Of a stretch of 64,000 nt of DNA, positions 23,436 to 33,400 are shown piece by piece. Under the pieces are notes generated by a model, which did not search any database, was not told the DNA's origin, and worked only from the letters and a program-made list of their open reading frames with translations. A program made the translations under genes and the position numbers. Source of the stretch: Streptosporangium brasiliense (GTDB taxonomy: Bacteria; Actinomycetota; Actinomycetes; Streptosporangiales; Streptosporangiaceae); assembly GCF_030811595.1 (NCBI RefSeq), contig NZ_JAUSRB010000001.1, positions 1,240,001 to 1,304,000 of the forward strand. Direction: 5' to 3'. Position 1 is the first letter of the stretch, and every line of letters starts with the position of its first letter.

Positions 23436-25513
23436 GGCCGGAAGGTCTCGGTGAACCTGTCGAAGAACATCCGGTTCGACCTGCCGTCGTCGGGGCCCTC
23501 CCAGTAGATCGCGTACGGGCGGCCCGTGGACGTGCGGAAGCCCCGGTCCAGGACGCGCATCCTGACCTTGTCCTTCAGGTAGGTGAACTCCCAGTCGGCG
23601 GCCGGCAGGCCGCGGTATCTCAGCGCGGTGATGCCGATCCGCTCGTAGCCCGGCCAGACGTTCTTCGCCAGCCCGCCTTTCTCCACCTTCTCCCAGTGCT
23701 TGACCGGATCCGTCTCGGGGTCCTCGGTCGACTCGATCCACAGGAAGCCGTTCCGCCCCGGAGGCCGGAACTCGACCCTGTCACGGTCGGAGAAGCGCTT
23801 GACGGCCCAGCCCCTGGGGACCGCGACGGTGAAGCCCAGCGGGTCGCGGTGGAGCCGCCAGCCCGCCGGGAGCGCCTGGGACGGGCGGCCGGACGGGGTG
23901 GGGGTCGCACGGGGTGTCTTGGAGGGCTCGGCCGGGGTGGTCGGCCCGGTGGTGACCGCCGCCGTGGCCGTCGGCGTGGGCGCCGCCGTGCCGTCCTGGC
24001 CCCGGAGCACCAGCCAGCCCCCCACCCCGAGCGTGACGGCGAGCGCGGGCACCCCGGCGGCGAGCGCCACCCGCCCCGCCCGCCGCCGCGCCGCGGCGGG
24101 CGGGGCGGCGGGCCGCTCCTCGTGCGGCCACCGCCCCGGATACGCCGGATCGTCGAGGTAGGAGTGCCCGGCGTGGGTGGGCGCGTCGCGGTGCGACGGC
24201 CAGGCCCGGCCGTCCGGATGGGGCGGCTGCCCGGCGAGGGTGGGCTCGCCGCGGTGGGGCGGCTGCTCCGCGGGCGTGGAGCCGCTCCGGTGGGACGGCC
24301 ACGCCGGGTCGCCCGAGTGGTGCAGCGGGTCGCCGGGGTGGTGCGGCTGGTCTCCCGGACGTGACGGCTGCCCGGCGTGCCGCGGCGGCCATCCGCCCGG
24401 TGCCGCTCCCGCCGGATACGGCGGCTGCCCTCCGTGCGGGTGCTGCGCGCCGTACGGAGGACCGCCGTGGTGCGCGGGGTCGTCCGGAGGGAAGGGGTGC
24501 GCCGGACGGGACGGCTGGTCGGAACGGGGCCCCGCGTCGGCGTGCGCGGGGACGGGGCCGGGGTGGCCGGGGTAGGAGGGCGCCGGGCCGGGGTGGCCGG
24601 GGTAGGAGGGCGCCGGGCTGGGGTGGCCGGGGTAGGGGGACGGCGTGTCGGCGTGCGCGGACGCCGCGGCCGCCCCGCCGGACGGATCGCGGGGCCCGGT
24701 GGCCGGGCCCGCGGCCGCGCGGGTGAGCAGGGGCGTGGCCTGCTCCGCGGTCATCCGGGTGGCGGGGTCCTTGGCCATCAGGCCGAGGATGGCGACGGCC
24801 AGGGGACCGCTGTGCGCCATGGGGCTGGGCTCGCCGTGGAGGACGGCCATCATCGTCGCCGCGGCCGTGGCCCGCTCGAACGGCGGACGCCCCTCCAGGG
24901 CCGCGTACAGCGTCGCCCCGAGGGACCACAGGTCCGACTCGGGGGTGGCCGCCAGCCCGTGGAGCCGTTCCGGGGGCAGGAAGGCGGGGGTGCCGACCAT
25001 CGCGCCCGTCCGGGTGATCCCGGTCTCCTGCGTCATCGCGGCGATCCCGAAGTCGGTCAGCACGACCCGGCCGTCGTCGGCCAGCAGCACGTTCTCCGGC
25101 TTGACGTCCCGGTGCAGCACTCCGGCGGCGTGGGCGGCCAGCAGGGCGCCCAGCACCTGCAGCCCGACCGAGGCCACCCGCTCGGGCGTCAGCGGCCCCT
25201 CCGCGCGGACGACCTCGCCCAGCGAGCGCGACCGGACCATCTGCATGACGATCCAGGGCCGGCCCTCCTCCTCGACCACGTCGTGCACGATGATCACGGA
25301 CGGGTGGTCGAGCCGCCCGGCGGTCCGGGCCTCCCGGATCGTCCGCCGGTTCAGGTCCGTGCGCGCGGCCTCGTCGACCCCGCGGTAGCGGACCTCCTTG
25401 ACCGCCACGACCCGGTCGAGAAGCTCGTCATGGGCACGCCAGACGACGCCCATCCCGCCCTCGCCGATGGGTTCGAGCAGGCGATACCGGCCCGCCACCT
25501 TCCGTTCGGTCAT
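23432..25513 (-). CDS. Receptor Ser/Thr protein kinase with extracytoplasmic sensor domain (kinase 2)
   Basis: The product has about 693 residues. The kinase domain (about 8-270) has IGEGGMGVVW, VAVKEV, HRDVKPEN, TDFGIAAM and PPERLHG. A Pro/His/Gly-rich linker follows (about 275-480) with a three-fold 30-base tandem repeat at about 24550-24640 encoding PGHP-type units. After one membrane segment (VALAAGVPALAVTLGVGGWLV) comes a globular C-terminal domain of about 140 residues from GWRLHRDPLGFTVAVPRGW to the end. That domain is shared with kinase 3 and resembles PsbP-like lipoprotein folds. PASTA repeats are absent. The ATG at 25513 fits homologues. Confidence 0.88.
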   Translation of the reverse strand: MTERKVAGRYRLLEPIGEGGMGVVWRAHDELLDRVVAVKEVRYRGVDEAARTDLNRRTIREARTAGRLDHPSVIIVHDVVEEEGRPWIVMQMVRSRSLGEVVRAEGPLTPERVASVGLQVLGALLAAHAAGVLHRDVKPENVLLADDGRVVLTDFGIAAMTQETGITRTGAMVGTPAFLPPERLHGLAATPESDLWSLGATLYAALEGRPPFERATAAATMMAVLHGEPSPMAHSGPLAVAILGLMAKDPATRMTAEQATPLLTRAAAGPATGPRDPSGGAAAASAHADTPSPYPGHPSPAPSYPGHPGPAPSYPGHPGPVPAHADAGPRSDQPSRPAHPFPPDDPAHHGGPPYGAQHPHGGQPPYPAGAAPGGWPPRHAGQPSRPGDQPHHPGDPLHHSGDPAWPSHRSGSTPAEQPPHRGEPTLAGQPPHPDGRAWPSHRDAPTHAGHSYLDDPAYPGRWPHEERPAAPPAAARRRAGRVALAAGVPALAVTLGVGGWLVLRGQDGTAAPTPTATAAVTTGPTTPAEPSKTPRATPTPSGRPSQALPAGWRLHRDPLGFTVAVPRGWAVKRFSDRDRVEFRPPGRNGFLWIESTEDPETDPVKHWEKVEKGGLAKNVWPGYERIGITALRYRGLPAADWEFTYLKDKVRMRVLDRGFRTSTGRPYAIYWEGPDDGRSNRMFFDRFTETFRP

Positions 25514-25562
25514 TCTCCTCGCCCCTCCCAAACCCACGAATCGTAGCCGGTCGGGGCGGGTC

Positions 25563-27572
25563 TCACTTTTTCGACGAGAAGGTCTGGGCGAATCCCTCGA
25601 AAAGGTGCATGTTCTTCTTCCAGTCCTCGGCCGGGGTGTGCCAGTAGATCGCGTATCCCCGGCCGCCCTTGGTCACGAACCCCCGGTTGAGCACCCGGGC
25701 CTTGCCCGAGCTCGTGTTCCAGGTGAACTCCCAGTCGGCGGCCTTCTCCATGTAGTCGACCTTCTCGATCCGGATCCGCTCGTAGCCGGGGAAGTTCCCC
25801 CGGCTGGCCCGCTCTCCGTTGTACCAGTCCTGCTTCGGGTCGGGACCGGCCTTGTCGACGTATTCGACGAACACGAAGCTCCTGCGGTCGGACCCGCGGA
25901 ACCAGACCTGCTGGCCCGGCCGCTTGTCCACCTTCCAGCCCTTGGGCAGGCCGATGGAGAAGCCGTTGCCGTCCTTGTGCATGTGCCAGCCGTCGGGGAG
26001 CTTCGACTTCTCCTTCTCCTTGTCCTTCTCCTCGGTCTTGGTGGGACTGGGGGCGGGACTCTCGGAGACGGAGGGGGTGGCCTCCGCGGTCGCCTTGGCC
26101 GTCCCCGCCGACGTGGTCGGCCTGCTCGCGTGCGAGGTCGGCGGGGCGTCCGACTCGCGGCTGCGCATCCCCAGCCAGCCGGCGACCGCGCCGACGACCA
26201 GGACCGCGGGCACGATCACCAGCAGGCCCCGTTTCACCTGCGACCGAGGGCCTCGCGAGAGGACCGTCGGCGAGGTGGAGCGGTAGCCCTCCATCGGTGT
26301 GGCGGCCGGTGCGGGCCGGGGGCCGGTGCCGGGCTCCTGCCGCGCCGGCGGGACGGGCACGACCGGCTCGGGCCTGGGCGCGGGGACCGGCTCGGGCGCG
26401 GGTTCCGGCCGTACCGGAGGGAAGGGCTCGCGTCTCGTCGAGGGGGCCGGCCGGGAGACGGGCCTGGGAGCCGGTGTGGAGGCGGGCTTGGGAACTGGTG
26501 CGGGGGCCGGCGTGGGGGCGGGCTCCTGCCGCACTTTCGCGGCGGGCCCGCGCGGTGCCGGTGTGGCGGGCGGCGAGTCCTTGGCGGGGGCCGGTACGGC
26601 GGGCTCCAGCTTCACCCCGGTCGCGGGGAAGCCCTCGGGCTCGTATCTGATCCCGGGGTCGGTCTCGGCCGTCGCCGAGGTGGACACGGCCGGCATGAGG
26701 GCGGTCTTGGCGGGACCGGCGGGCTTGGGGGTCCGCTGCCGGCCGCCCTCGGCCACCTCGCGCAGCAGGCGCGCGGCCTCGTCGTAGGACATGCGCTGGG
26801 CCGGGTCCTTGCGCAGCAGCCCGTCGAGCACCGTGGTCAGCAGCCGTCCGGCGCGGACCGGGGGCTCCGGCTCGTCGTTCAGCACGGCGTGCATGGTCGG
26901 CAGCGCCCCGCCCCGCTCGTGCGGCGGCTTGCCCTCCACGGCCGCGTACAGCGTCGCCCCGAGGGACCACAGGTCCGACTCGCGCTGCGCGCTGGCCCCC
27001 TTGATCCGCTCCGGCGGGATGAACGCGGGCGTGCCCGCGATCCCGGTCATGGTCAGCGCGGTCTCGGCCTCCAGCGTCGCGATGCCGAAGTCGGTCAGCA
27101 CCACCCGGCCGTCGTCGGCCAGCAGCACGTTCTCCGGCTTGACGTCCCGGTGCAGCACCCCCTGCGCGTGCGCGGCGCGCAGCGCCTCCAGCACCTGGAG
27201 CCCGATCTCGGCGACCCGCTCGGGCCGCAGCGGCCCGTCCTGGCGCAGGACCTTGCCGAGCGAGCGGGACTCCACGAGCTGCATGACGATCCAGGGGCGT
27301 CCGTCTTCCTCGACCACGTCGTGGACGACCACCACGTTCGGGTGCGTCAGCCGGCCGGCGGCCCGCGCCTCGCGCTTGGTGCGCCGGTTGAAGTCTTCCT
27401 GGTTGTCCTCGCCGAGCATGTCGGCGTAGCGGACCTCCTTGACCGCGACCTCCCGGTCGAGGAGCTCGTCGTGGGCCCGCCAGACGATGCCCATGCCACC
27501 CCGGCCGATGGGCTCGCGCAGGTGGTAGCGGGCGGCAATGCGACGTCCCTCAGAAGACTGTGCTTCGGCCAT
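25563..27572 (-). CDS. Receptor Ser/Thr protein kinase with extracytoplasmic sensor domain (kinase 3)
   Basis: This 669-residue kinase parallels kinase 2. It has IGRGGMGIVW, VAVKEVRYADML, HRDVKPEN, LTDFGIATLE and PPERIKG. A long Pro/Ala/Glu linker follows, then one membrane segment (LLVIVPAVLVVGAVAGWLGM) and an extracytoplasmic domain opening GWHMHKDGNGFSIGLPKGW. That domain matches kinase 2's in order and spacing, including PGYERI(R/G)I, ADWEFT, VL(N/D)RGF and YAIYW. The two arose by duplication. The ATG at 27572 has AGGTG upstream. The ligand is unknown; the fold suggests binding of a small molecule or wall fragment, which is inference. Confidence 0.88.
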   Translation of the reverse strand: MAEAQSSEGRRIAARYHLREPIGRGGMGIVWRAHDELLDREVAVKEVRYADMLGEDNQEDFNRRTKREARAAGRLTHPNVVVVHDVVEEDGRPWIVMQLVESRSLGKVLRQDGPLRPERVAEIGLQVLEALRAAHAQGVLHRDVKPENVLLADDGRVVLTDFGIATLEAETALTMTGIAGTPAFIPPERIKGASAQRESDLWSLGATLYAAVEGKPPHERGGALPTMHAVLNDEPEPPVRAGRLLTTVLDGLLRKDPAQRMSYDEAARLLREVAEGGRQRTPKPAGPAKTALMPAVSTSATAETDPGIRYEPEGFPATGVKLEPAVPAPAKDSPPATPAPRGPAAKVRQEPAPTPAPAPVPKPASTPAPRPVSRPAPSTRREPFPPVRPEPAPEPVPAPRPEPVVPVPPARQEPGTGPRPAPAATPMEGYRSTSPTVLSRGPRSQVKRGLLVIVPAVLVVGAVAGWLGMRSRESDAPPTSHASRPTTSAGTAKATAEATPSVSESPAPSPTKTEEKDKEKEKSKLPDGWHMHKDGNGFSIGLPKGWKVDKRPGQQVWFRGSDRRSFVFVEYVDKAGPDPKQDWYNGERASRGNFPGYERIRIEKVDYMEKAADWEFTWNTSSGKARVLNRGFVTKGGRGYAIYWHTPAEDWKKNMHLFEGFAQTFSSKK

Positions 27573-27718
27573 CAACCGCACCTACCCCTTTCTAAACCCC
27601 CGAATACTCTCATAGGCCGGGAAGGGTGATCGACTCTCGCGAGACCCGGGTGTCCACGATTCGAGACGCGCTGTCCAACAGGTGGCGCCCGGTGGGGAGA
27701 TGGCCTATCGTCGATCCC

Positions 27719-27769
27719 ATGACTTGCTATTTCGCGTTTATCGAGCCGGCTCCGGAGGGCCGGTCGTGA
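27719..27769 (+). promoter_or_regulatory. Attenuator leader peptide (16 codons, Tyr and Phe codons)
   Basis: A 16-codon ORF, MTCYFAFIEPAPEGRS, precedes the attenuator hairpins. It has Tyr-Phe-x-Phe near its start, suiting control by charged tRNA-Tyr or tRNA-Phe. A TATCGT box at 27706-27711 would place the transcript start about at the ATG, so the leader may be leaderless. No good ribosome-binding site is seen. A second frame from an ATG at 27700 is open but has fewer aromatic residues. Confidence 0.6.
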
Positions 27770-27835
27770 CAGTGTGATCTAGCGACCACCCGGAGCCGGC
27801 ACGAGGCAGAGACACGTTCTCTGCCTTTTTTGTTT
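27745..27835 (+). terminator. Transcription attenuator: competing hairpin and intrinsic terminator
   Basis: GCCGGCTCCGG (27745-27755) pairs perfectly with CCGGAGCCGGC (27790-27800), and the leader stop codon lies in the loop. Directly after it comes a classic intrinsic terminator: GGCAGAGA (27805-27812), a CACGT loop, TCTCTGCC (27818-27825), then TTTTTTGTTT. A U-tract terminator is unusual in this GC-rich window, which strengthens the reading. Ribosome position on the leader peptide would decide which RNA structures form upstream of the aroQ-type gene. Confidence 0.8.
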
Positions 27836-27887
27836 CTTACGATTCGCCGGCTCGCGGATGTGCGCCGGCTGAGCATGAGGAGCCGAG

Positions 27888-28820
27888 ATGTCGTTGTTGA
27901 CCGCACACCTGGAGCGCGGAGCCGTGAAGCTGGGGACGCTCACGGTGGGGGCCGGACCGGCCGTGGTGGTCGGCGGCCCGGGGGCGGACGCCCGCTGGAT
28001 CAGCCTGCGCGACCACCACGGACGGGTGCCGGCGGCCGAGGCCGTGGCGGCGGTCCGCGCCGAGTGGGCCGGGCCGATCCTGGTGGAGCCGTTCTCGGCG
28101 GGAGACCTGCCGGAGATCCTCGCCGACGCCGACGGCGTGGTGGTCGGCGCGGCCTGGATGCAGGACTTCCAGCTCGTCCGCGCGGTCGCCCGGCTGGGCC
28201 TGCCCGTGCTCGTCCAGCGCGGCCCGGCCGCGACCCTGGAGGAGTGGCTGGCGATCGCCGACTACTGCGTGGCCGAGGGCAACGACCGGGTCGTGCTCTG
28301 CGAGAGCGGCAGCCGTACGCACCTGGCCGGGGTGACCCTCGACCTGACCCTGATGCGCGCCGCCCGGGAGAGGTCCGGCCGCCCCGTGCTGGCCGACCTC
28401 GGCGGGGATCCCGCGCTGGCCGCCGCGGCGGTCGCCGCCGGGGCCGACGGCCTGCTCCTGGCCCCCGACGCCGCCGAGCGGGCCGTCCTCGCCGCCCAGG
28501 AGGCCGTGCGGATCGTCGGCGCGCTCACCCGCCGCGAGACCCCCGACTCCGTCCTGGCCGCCCGGGGCGCCGTCGACCGTGTCGACGCGGCCCTGGCCGT
28601 CCTGCTCGAACGCCGCGCCGAGCTCGCCGGGGTCATCCAGAGCCTCAAGCCCGTCGGCGGTTTCGCCGGCCGCGACATGGACCGCGAGCGCCGCCTGGTC
28701 GCCGAGATGGCCCGCCGCGCCCCCACCCTGGGTGAGGCGCGGCTGGCGCCCATCATGAACGCCGTGATCGAGGCGGGGCTGCACCTGGCCGAGGAGCGCA
28801 GGGCGGCCGGTCAGGACTGA
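27888..28820 (+). CDS. Degenerate DAHP synthase-like domain fused to chorismate mutase
   Basis: The 310-residue product joins two aromatic-pathway domains. Residues about 15-220 follow type I-beta DAHP synthase (VEPFSAGDLPEILADADGV, AWMQDFQLVRAV, LPVLVQRGPAATLEEWLAIADY, AEGNDRVVLCESG). The GPC and KPR substrate motifs and the metal-binding His of DPSH are missing; ADLGGD stands at the last place. The C-terminal 90 residues look like AroQ chorismate mutase (VDAALAVLLERRAELAGVIQSLKP, RDMDRERRLVAEM). It probably acts as a chorismate mutase with a non-catalytic barrel. Upstream lies a Tyr/Phe attenuator. Confidence 0.75.
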   Translation: MSLLTAHLERGAVKLGTLTVGAGPAVVVGGPGADARWISLRDHHGRVPAAEAVAAVRAEWAGPILVEPFSAGDLPEILADADGVVVGAAWMQDFQLVRAVARLGLPVLVQRGPAATLEEWLAIADYCVAEGNDRVVLCESGSRTHLAGVTLDLTLMRAARERSGRPVLADLGGDPALAAAAVAAGADGLLLAPDAAERAVLAAQEAVRIVGALTRRETPDSVLAARGAVDRVDAALAVLLERRAELAGVIQSLKPVGGFAGRDMDRERRLVAEMARRAPTLGEARLAPIMNAVIEAGLHLAEERRAAGQD

Positions 28821-28893
28821 CCCCGTGCCCGCCGCGGGCCGGACGGCGGCCGCGCGGCGCCGGACGCCCGCACCGCGGTGCGCCCGGACGCCG

Positions 28894-30270
28894 TCAGTCG
28901 AAGAGCATCTCGGTGCCGCGGCGTGAGTCGACGATCCGCCAGCCCGTCGCGATGGCGGCGGCCAGCAGCGGGATGCAGAAGAAGGCGATGCGCTGGTCGG
29001 CGTCGGCGAACGGCATGAGCAGCACCACCAGCGCGAGGAAGGCCAGGGTGGACCAGCCGGTGTACGGCGCGCCCGGCATCCGGAAGGCGGGGCGTTCGAG
29101 CAGGCCCCGCTCGGCGGCGCGGCGCAGCCGGATCTGGCAGAAGACCAGGGTGCCCCAGGTGGTGATCACGCCCAGGGAGGCGATCGCGGTGGCGATGTTG
29201 AAGGCCCGCTCCGGGACGTAGTAGTAGAGGACCACCCCGGCGACGAACACCGCGGCCGTGAGGAGGATGCCGCCGTAGGGGACCTGGCGGGAGCTGAGCA
29301 GCCCGGCGAAGGCGGGGGCCTCGCCCTTGACGGCCATGGCGCGCAGGATCCGGCCGGTGGAGTAGAGGCCGGAGTTGCACGACGACAGGGCCGCGGTGAT
29401 GACGATCAGGTTCATGGCGTCGGCGGCCCAGGGGACGCCGAGCGCGGCGAAGACCGTCACGAACGGGGACTGGGCCGGGCCGTAGGCGGTCCACGGCAGG
29501 ACCATCGCCAGCAGCAGGACGGAGCCGACGTAGAAGATCATGATCCGCCAGATAACGCCGTTGATCGCCCTGGGCAGGACCTCCCTGGCGTTCTTCGTCT
29601 CGCCCGCGGCGATGCCGACCAGCTCGATCGAGGAGTAGGCGAAGATCACCGACTGGAGGCTCATCAGCACCACCGGGAACCCGTTGGGGGCGAAGCCGCC
29701 GTGGGCGGCGAGGTTTCCCACCCCCGCGGTGCTGCCGCCCAGGCCCATCCCGAAGATCACCAGCACCAGCCCGGTCACCAGGAACGCGCAGATCGCCAGG
29801 ACCTTGAGCAGCGCGAACCAGAACTCCAGCTCGCCGAACAGGCGCACCGACAGCAGGTTGACGGTCAGCACGAACGCCAGCGCGATGAGGGCGGTGAGCC
29901 ATCGGGGGAACTGCGGGGCCCACAGGTGCACGTAGATGGAGATCGCGGTCAGCTCGGCGATGCCGGTGAAGGCCCAGTTGATCCAGTACATCCAGCCGCT
30001 GGCGAAGGCCGCCCACGGTCCGACGAAGTCGGCGGCGTAGTCTACGAATGAGCCCGAGGTCGGCTTGTAGAGGACCAGCTCGCCGAGGGCCCGCATGACG
30101 AAGAAGGCCGCGAGCCCGGCGGCCGCGTACGACAGCACCAGCGCCGGACCGGCGGCCTGGAGCCGTCCGCCGGCCCCGAGGAACAGCCCGACGCCGATCG
30201 CGCCGCCGATCGCGATCATCTGCACCTGGCGGTTGCCGAGCGCGTGGCTGTAGCCCTCGTCGGTCTTCAC
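28894..30270 (-). CDS. Amino acid permease, APC family (AnsP/CycA-like)
   Basis: A 458-residue, 12-segment permease for uptake of an amino acid by proton symport. The start GNRQVQMIAIGGAIGVGLFLGAG and the MRALGEL motif place it in the amino acid transporter branch that includes CycA (D-Ala, D-Ser, Gly) and AnsP. AGETKNAREVLPRAI is another family block. The GTG start at 30270 follows GGGGGGAAC; an upstream extension of 50 residues lacks similarity. The gene lies divergent from dnaE with 184 bases between, which hold both promoters. The substrate is not assignable. Confidence 0.88.
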   Translation of the reverse strand: MKTDEGYSHALGNRQVQMIAIGGAIGVGLFLGAGGRLQAAGPALVLSYAAAGLAAFFVMRALGELVLYKPTSGSFVDYAADFVGPWAAFASGWMYWINWAFTGIAELTAISIYVHLWAPQFPRWLTALIALAFVLTVNLLSVRLFGELEFWFALLKVLAICAFLVTGLVLVIFGMGLGGSTAGVGNLAAHGGFAPNGFPVVLMSLQSVIFAYSSIELVGIAAGETKNAREVLPRAINGVIWRIMIFYVGSVLLLAMVLPWTAYGPAQSPFVTVFAALGVPWAADAMNLIVITAALSSCNSGLYSTGRILRAMAVKGEAPAFAGLLSSRQVPYGGILLTAAVFVAGVVLYYYVPERAFNIATAIASLGVITTWGTLVFCQIRLRRAAERGLLERPAFRMPGAPYTGWSTLAFLALVVLLMPFADADQRIAFFCIPLLAAAIATGWRIVDSRRGTEMLFD

Positions 30271-30454
30271 GCGTTCCCCCCGTATGCCCGCCCCGGAAAC
30301 ATCGTTACCCAAAGTAGCCGATCGCCACTCTGAGTGCTCGACGGCAGGCGCTGCGAAAGGTGGCGAAGTGTGGGGCCGCGGGGGGCCACAGCGGGGGGCA
30401 AACACGCGTAGGCTTCCCACGCCGACACGCGACTAGGGGGAGGAACGAGGCCGC

Positions 30455-33400
30455 ATGTCCGACTCGTTTGTGCATCTTCACGTTCACACCGAGTACTCCA
30501 TGCTCGATGGGGCCGCTCGCCTGAAGCAGATGTTCAAACAGGTCGGCGACCTGGGCATGCCCGCCATCGCGATCACCGACCACGGCAACATGCACGGCGC
30601 CTACGACTTCTACAAGCAGGCCACCGGGGCCGGGATCAAGCCGGTCATCGGCATCGAGGCCTACGTCGCCCCCGCCTCCCGGCACCAGAAGAAGCCGGTG
30701 CTGTGGGGCGAGCCGCACCAGAAGCGGGACGACGTGTCGGCGGGTGGCTACTACACCCACATGACGATCTGGGCGAAGAACGCCAAGGGTCTGAGCAACC
30801 TGATGAAGCTCTCCTCGCGCGCCTACACCGAGGGCTTCGTGCGCAAGTGGGCCCGGATGGACGCCGAGACCCTCGCCGAGCACGCCGAGGGGCTGATGGC
30901 CACGACCGGCTGCCCGTCGGGCGAGGTGCAGACCCGGCTGCGCCTGGGCCAGTACGACGAGGCGCTGGCGGCGGCGGCGAAGTTCCAGGAGCTGTTCGGC
31001 AAGGACAACTACTACCTGGAGATCATGGACCACGGGCTCGACATCGAGCGCCGGGTCCGCGACGGCCTGACCCGCATCTCCCGGGAGCTGAACATCCCGC
31101 CGCTGGTCACCAACGACTCCCACTACACCTACGAGTCGGACGCGACCTCCCACGACGCGCTGCTGTGCATCCAGACCGGCAAGCAGCTGTCCGACCCCGA
31201 CCGGTTCCGCTTCGACGGCAGCGGCTACTACATCAAGACCGCCGACGAGATGCGCGCGGTCGACTCCTCCGACCTGTGGGCCGAGGGCTGCCGCAACACG
31301 CTGCTGGTCGCCGAGAAGGTCGACCCGACCGGCATGTTCGGCTTCAAGAACCTGATGCCGACCTTCCCGGTGCCCGAGGGGGAGACCGAGGAGAGCTGGT
31401 TCCGCAAGGAGATCCAGCGGGGCATGGAGCGCCGCTTCCCCCAGGGCATCGACGACGAGCACCGCAGGCAGATCGACTTCGAGATGGACGTCATCCTGCA
31501 GATGGGGTTCCCCTCCTACTTCCTCGTGGTCGCCGACTTCATCATGTGGGCCAAGAACAACGGCATCCGGGTCGGTCCGGGCCGTGGCTCGGCGGCCGGC
31601 TCGCTGGCGGCGTACGCGCTGGGCATCACCGACCTCGACCCGCTGCCGCACGGCCTGATCTTCGAGCGGTTCCTCAACCCCGACCGCGTCTCCATGCCCG
31701 ACGTCGACATCGACTTCGACGAGCGCCGGCGCGGCGACGTGATCCGCTACGTGACCGAGAAGTACGGCGCCGACAAGGTCGCCATGATCGCCACCTTCGG
31801 CACCATCAAGGCGAAGGCGGCCATCAAGGACGCCGCCCGCGTCCTCGGCCACCCGTACGCGCTGGGCGACAAGGTCTCCAAGGCGTTCCCGCCCGCGGTG
31901 ATGGGCAAGGACATCCCGCTGTCGGGCATCTTCGACAAGGACCACCCGCGCTACAACGAGGCCGGTGAGCTGCGCAAGCTGTACGAGGAGGACGTCGACG
32001 TCAAGTCGGCGATGGACCTCGGCCGGGGCCTGGAGGGCCTGATCCGGCAGACCGGCGTGCACGCCGCCGGCGTGATCATGTCCTCGGAGGTGCTGACCGA
32101 CTACATCCCGATCATGCGCCGTGACTCCGACGGCGTGATCATCACGCAGTTCGACTACCCGACCTGCGAGACGCTCGGCCTGCTCAAGATGGACTTCCTG
32201 GGCCTGCGCAACCTCACGATCATCGACGACTGCCTGAAGATGATCGAGGCCAACACCGGCACCAAGATCGACCTGCTGAAGCTGCCGCTGGACGACCGCA
32301 AGACCTACGAGCTGCTGGGCCGCGGTGACACCCTGGGCGTGTTCCAGCTGGACGGCGGCGGCATGCGCTCGCTGCTGCGGCTGATGAAGCCCGACAACTT
32401 CGAGGACATCTCCGCCGTCGGCGCGCTGTACCGGCCGGGGCCGATGGGCGCCGACTCCCACACCAACTACGCGCTGCGCAAGAACGGCCTGCAGGAGATC
32501 GTCCCGATCCACCCCGAGTTCGAGGAGTCGCTGCAGGAGATCCTCGGCACGACCTACGGCCTGATCGTCTACCAGGAGCAGGTCATGGCCATCGCGCAGA
32601 AGGTCGCCGGGTTCTCCCTCGGCAAGGCCGACCTGCTGCGCCGCGCGATGGGCAAGAAGAAGAAGTCGGAGCTGGACAAGCAGTTCGAGTCCTTCGAGCA
32701 GGGCATGAAGGACAACGGCTACTCGGCCGCCGCGATCAAGACCCTGTGGGACATCCTGCTCCCCTTCTCCGACTACGCCTTCAACAAGGCGCACAGCGCC
32801 GCCTACGGCCTGGTCTCCTACTGGACCGCCTACCTCAAGGCCAACTACCCCTCCGAGTACATGGCCGGCCTGCTGACCTCCGTCAAGGACGACAAGGACA
32901 AGTCGGCCCTCTACCTCAACGAGTGCCGGCGCATGGGCATCAAGGTGCTCCCGCCGGACGTCAACGACTCCGACTTCGACTTCACCCCGCGCGGCACCGA
33001 CGTCCGGTTCGGCCTGTCGGCCATCCGCAACGTCGGCGGCAACGTGGTCGACGGGATCATCGCCGCCCGCAAGGAGAAGACCCGCTTCGCCGACTTCAAG
33101 GACTTCCTGCGCAAGGTCCCGATGGTGGTCTGCAACAAGCGGGTCATCGAGTCGCTGATCAAGGCGGGGGCCTTCGACTCGTTCGCGCACGAGCGCAAGG
33201 GCCTGGTGATGGTCCACGAGCAGGCCGTCGACAGCATCATCGGCATCAAGAAGAACGAGGCGCAGGGGCAGGACTCCCTGTTCGGGGCCATCGAGGGCGC
33301 CGAGGACCAGACCTTCGACGTGCAGATCCCGCCCGGCGAGTGGGACAAGACCACCCTGCTCCAGTTCGAGCGGGAGATGCTCGGCCTCTACGTCTCCGAC

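Noticed and set aside
24550..24640. Repeats that could be taken for a CRISPR array
   Set aside because: They are in-frame coding repeats of the kinase linker, contiguous and without unique spacers.
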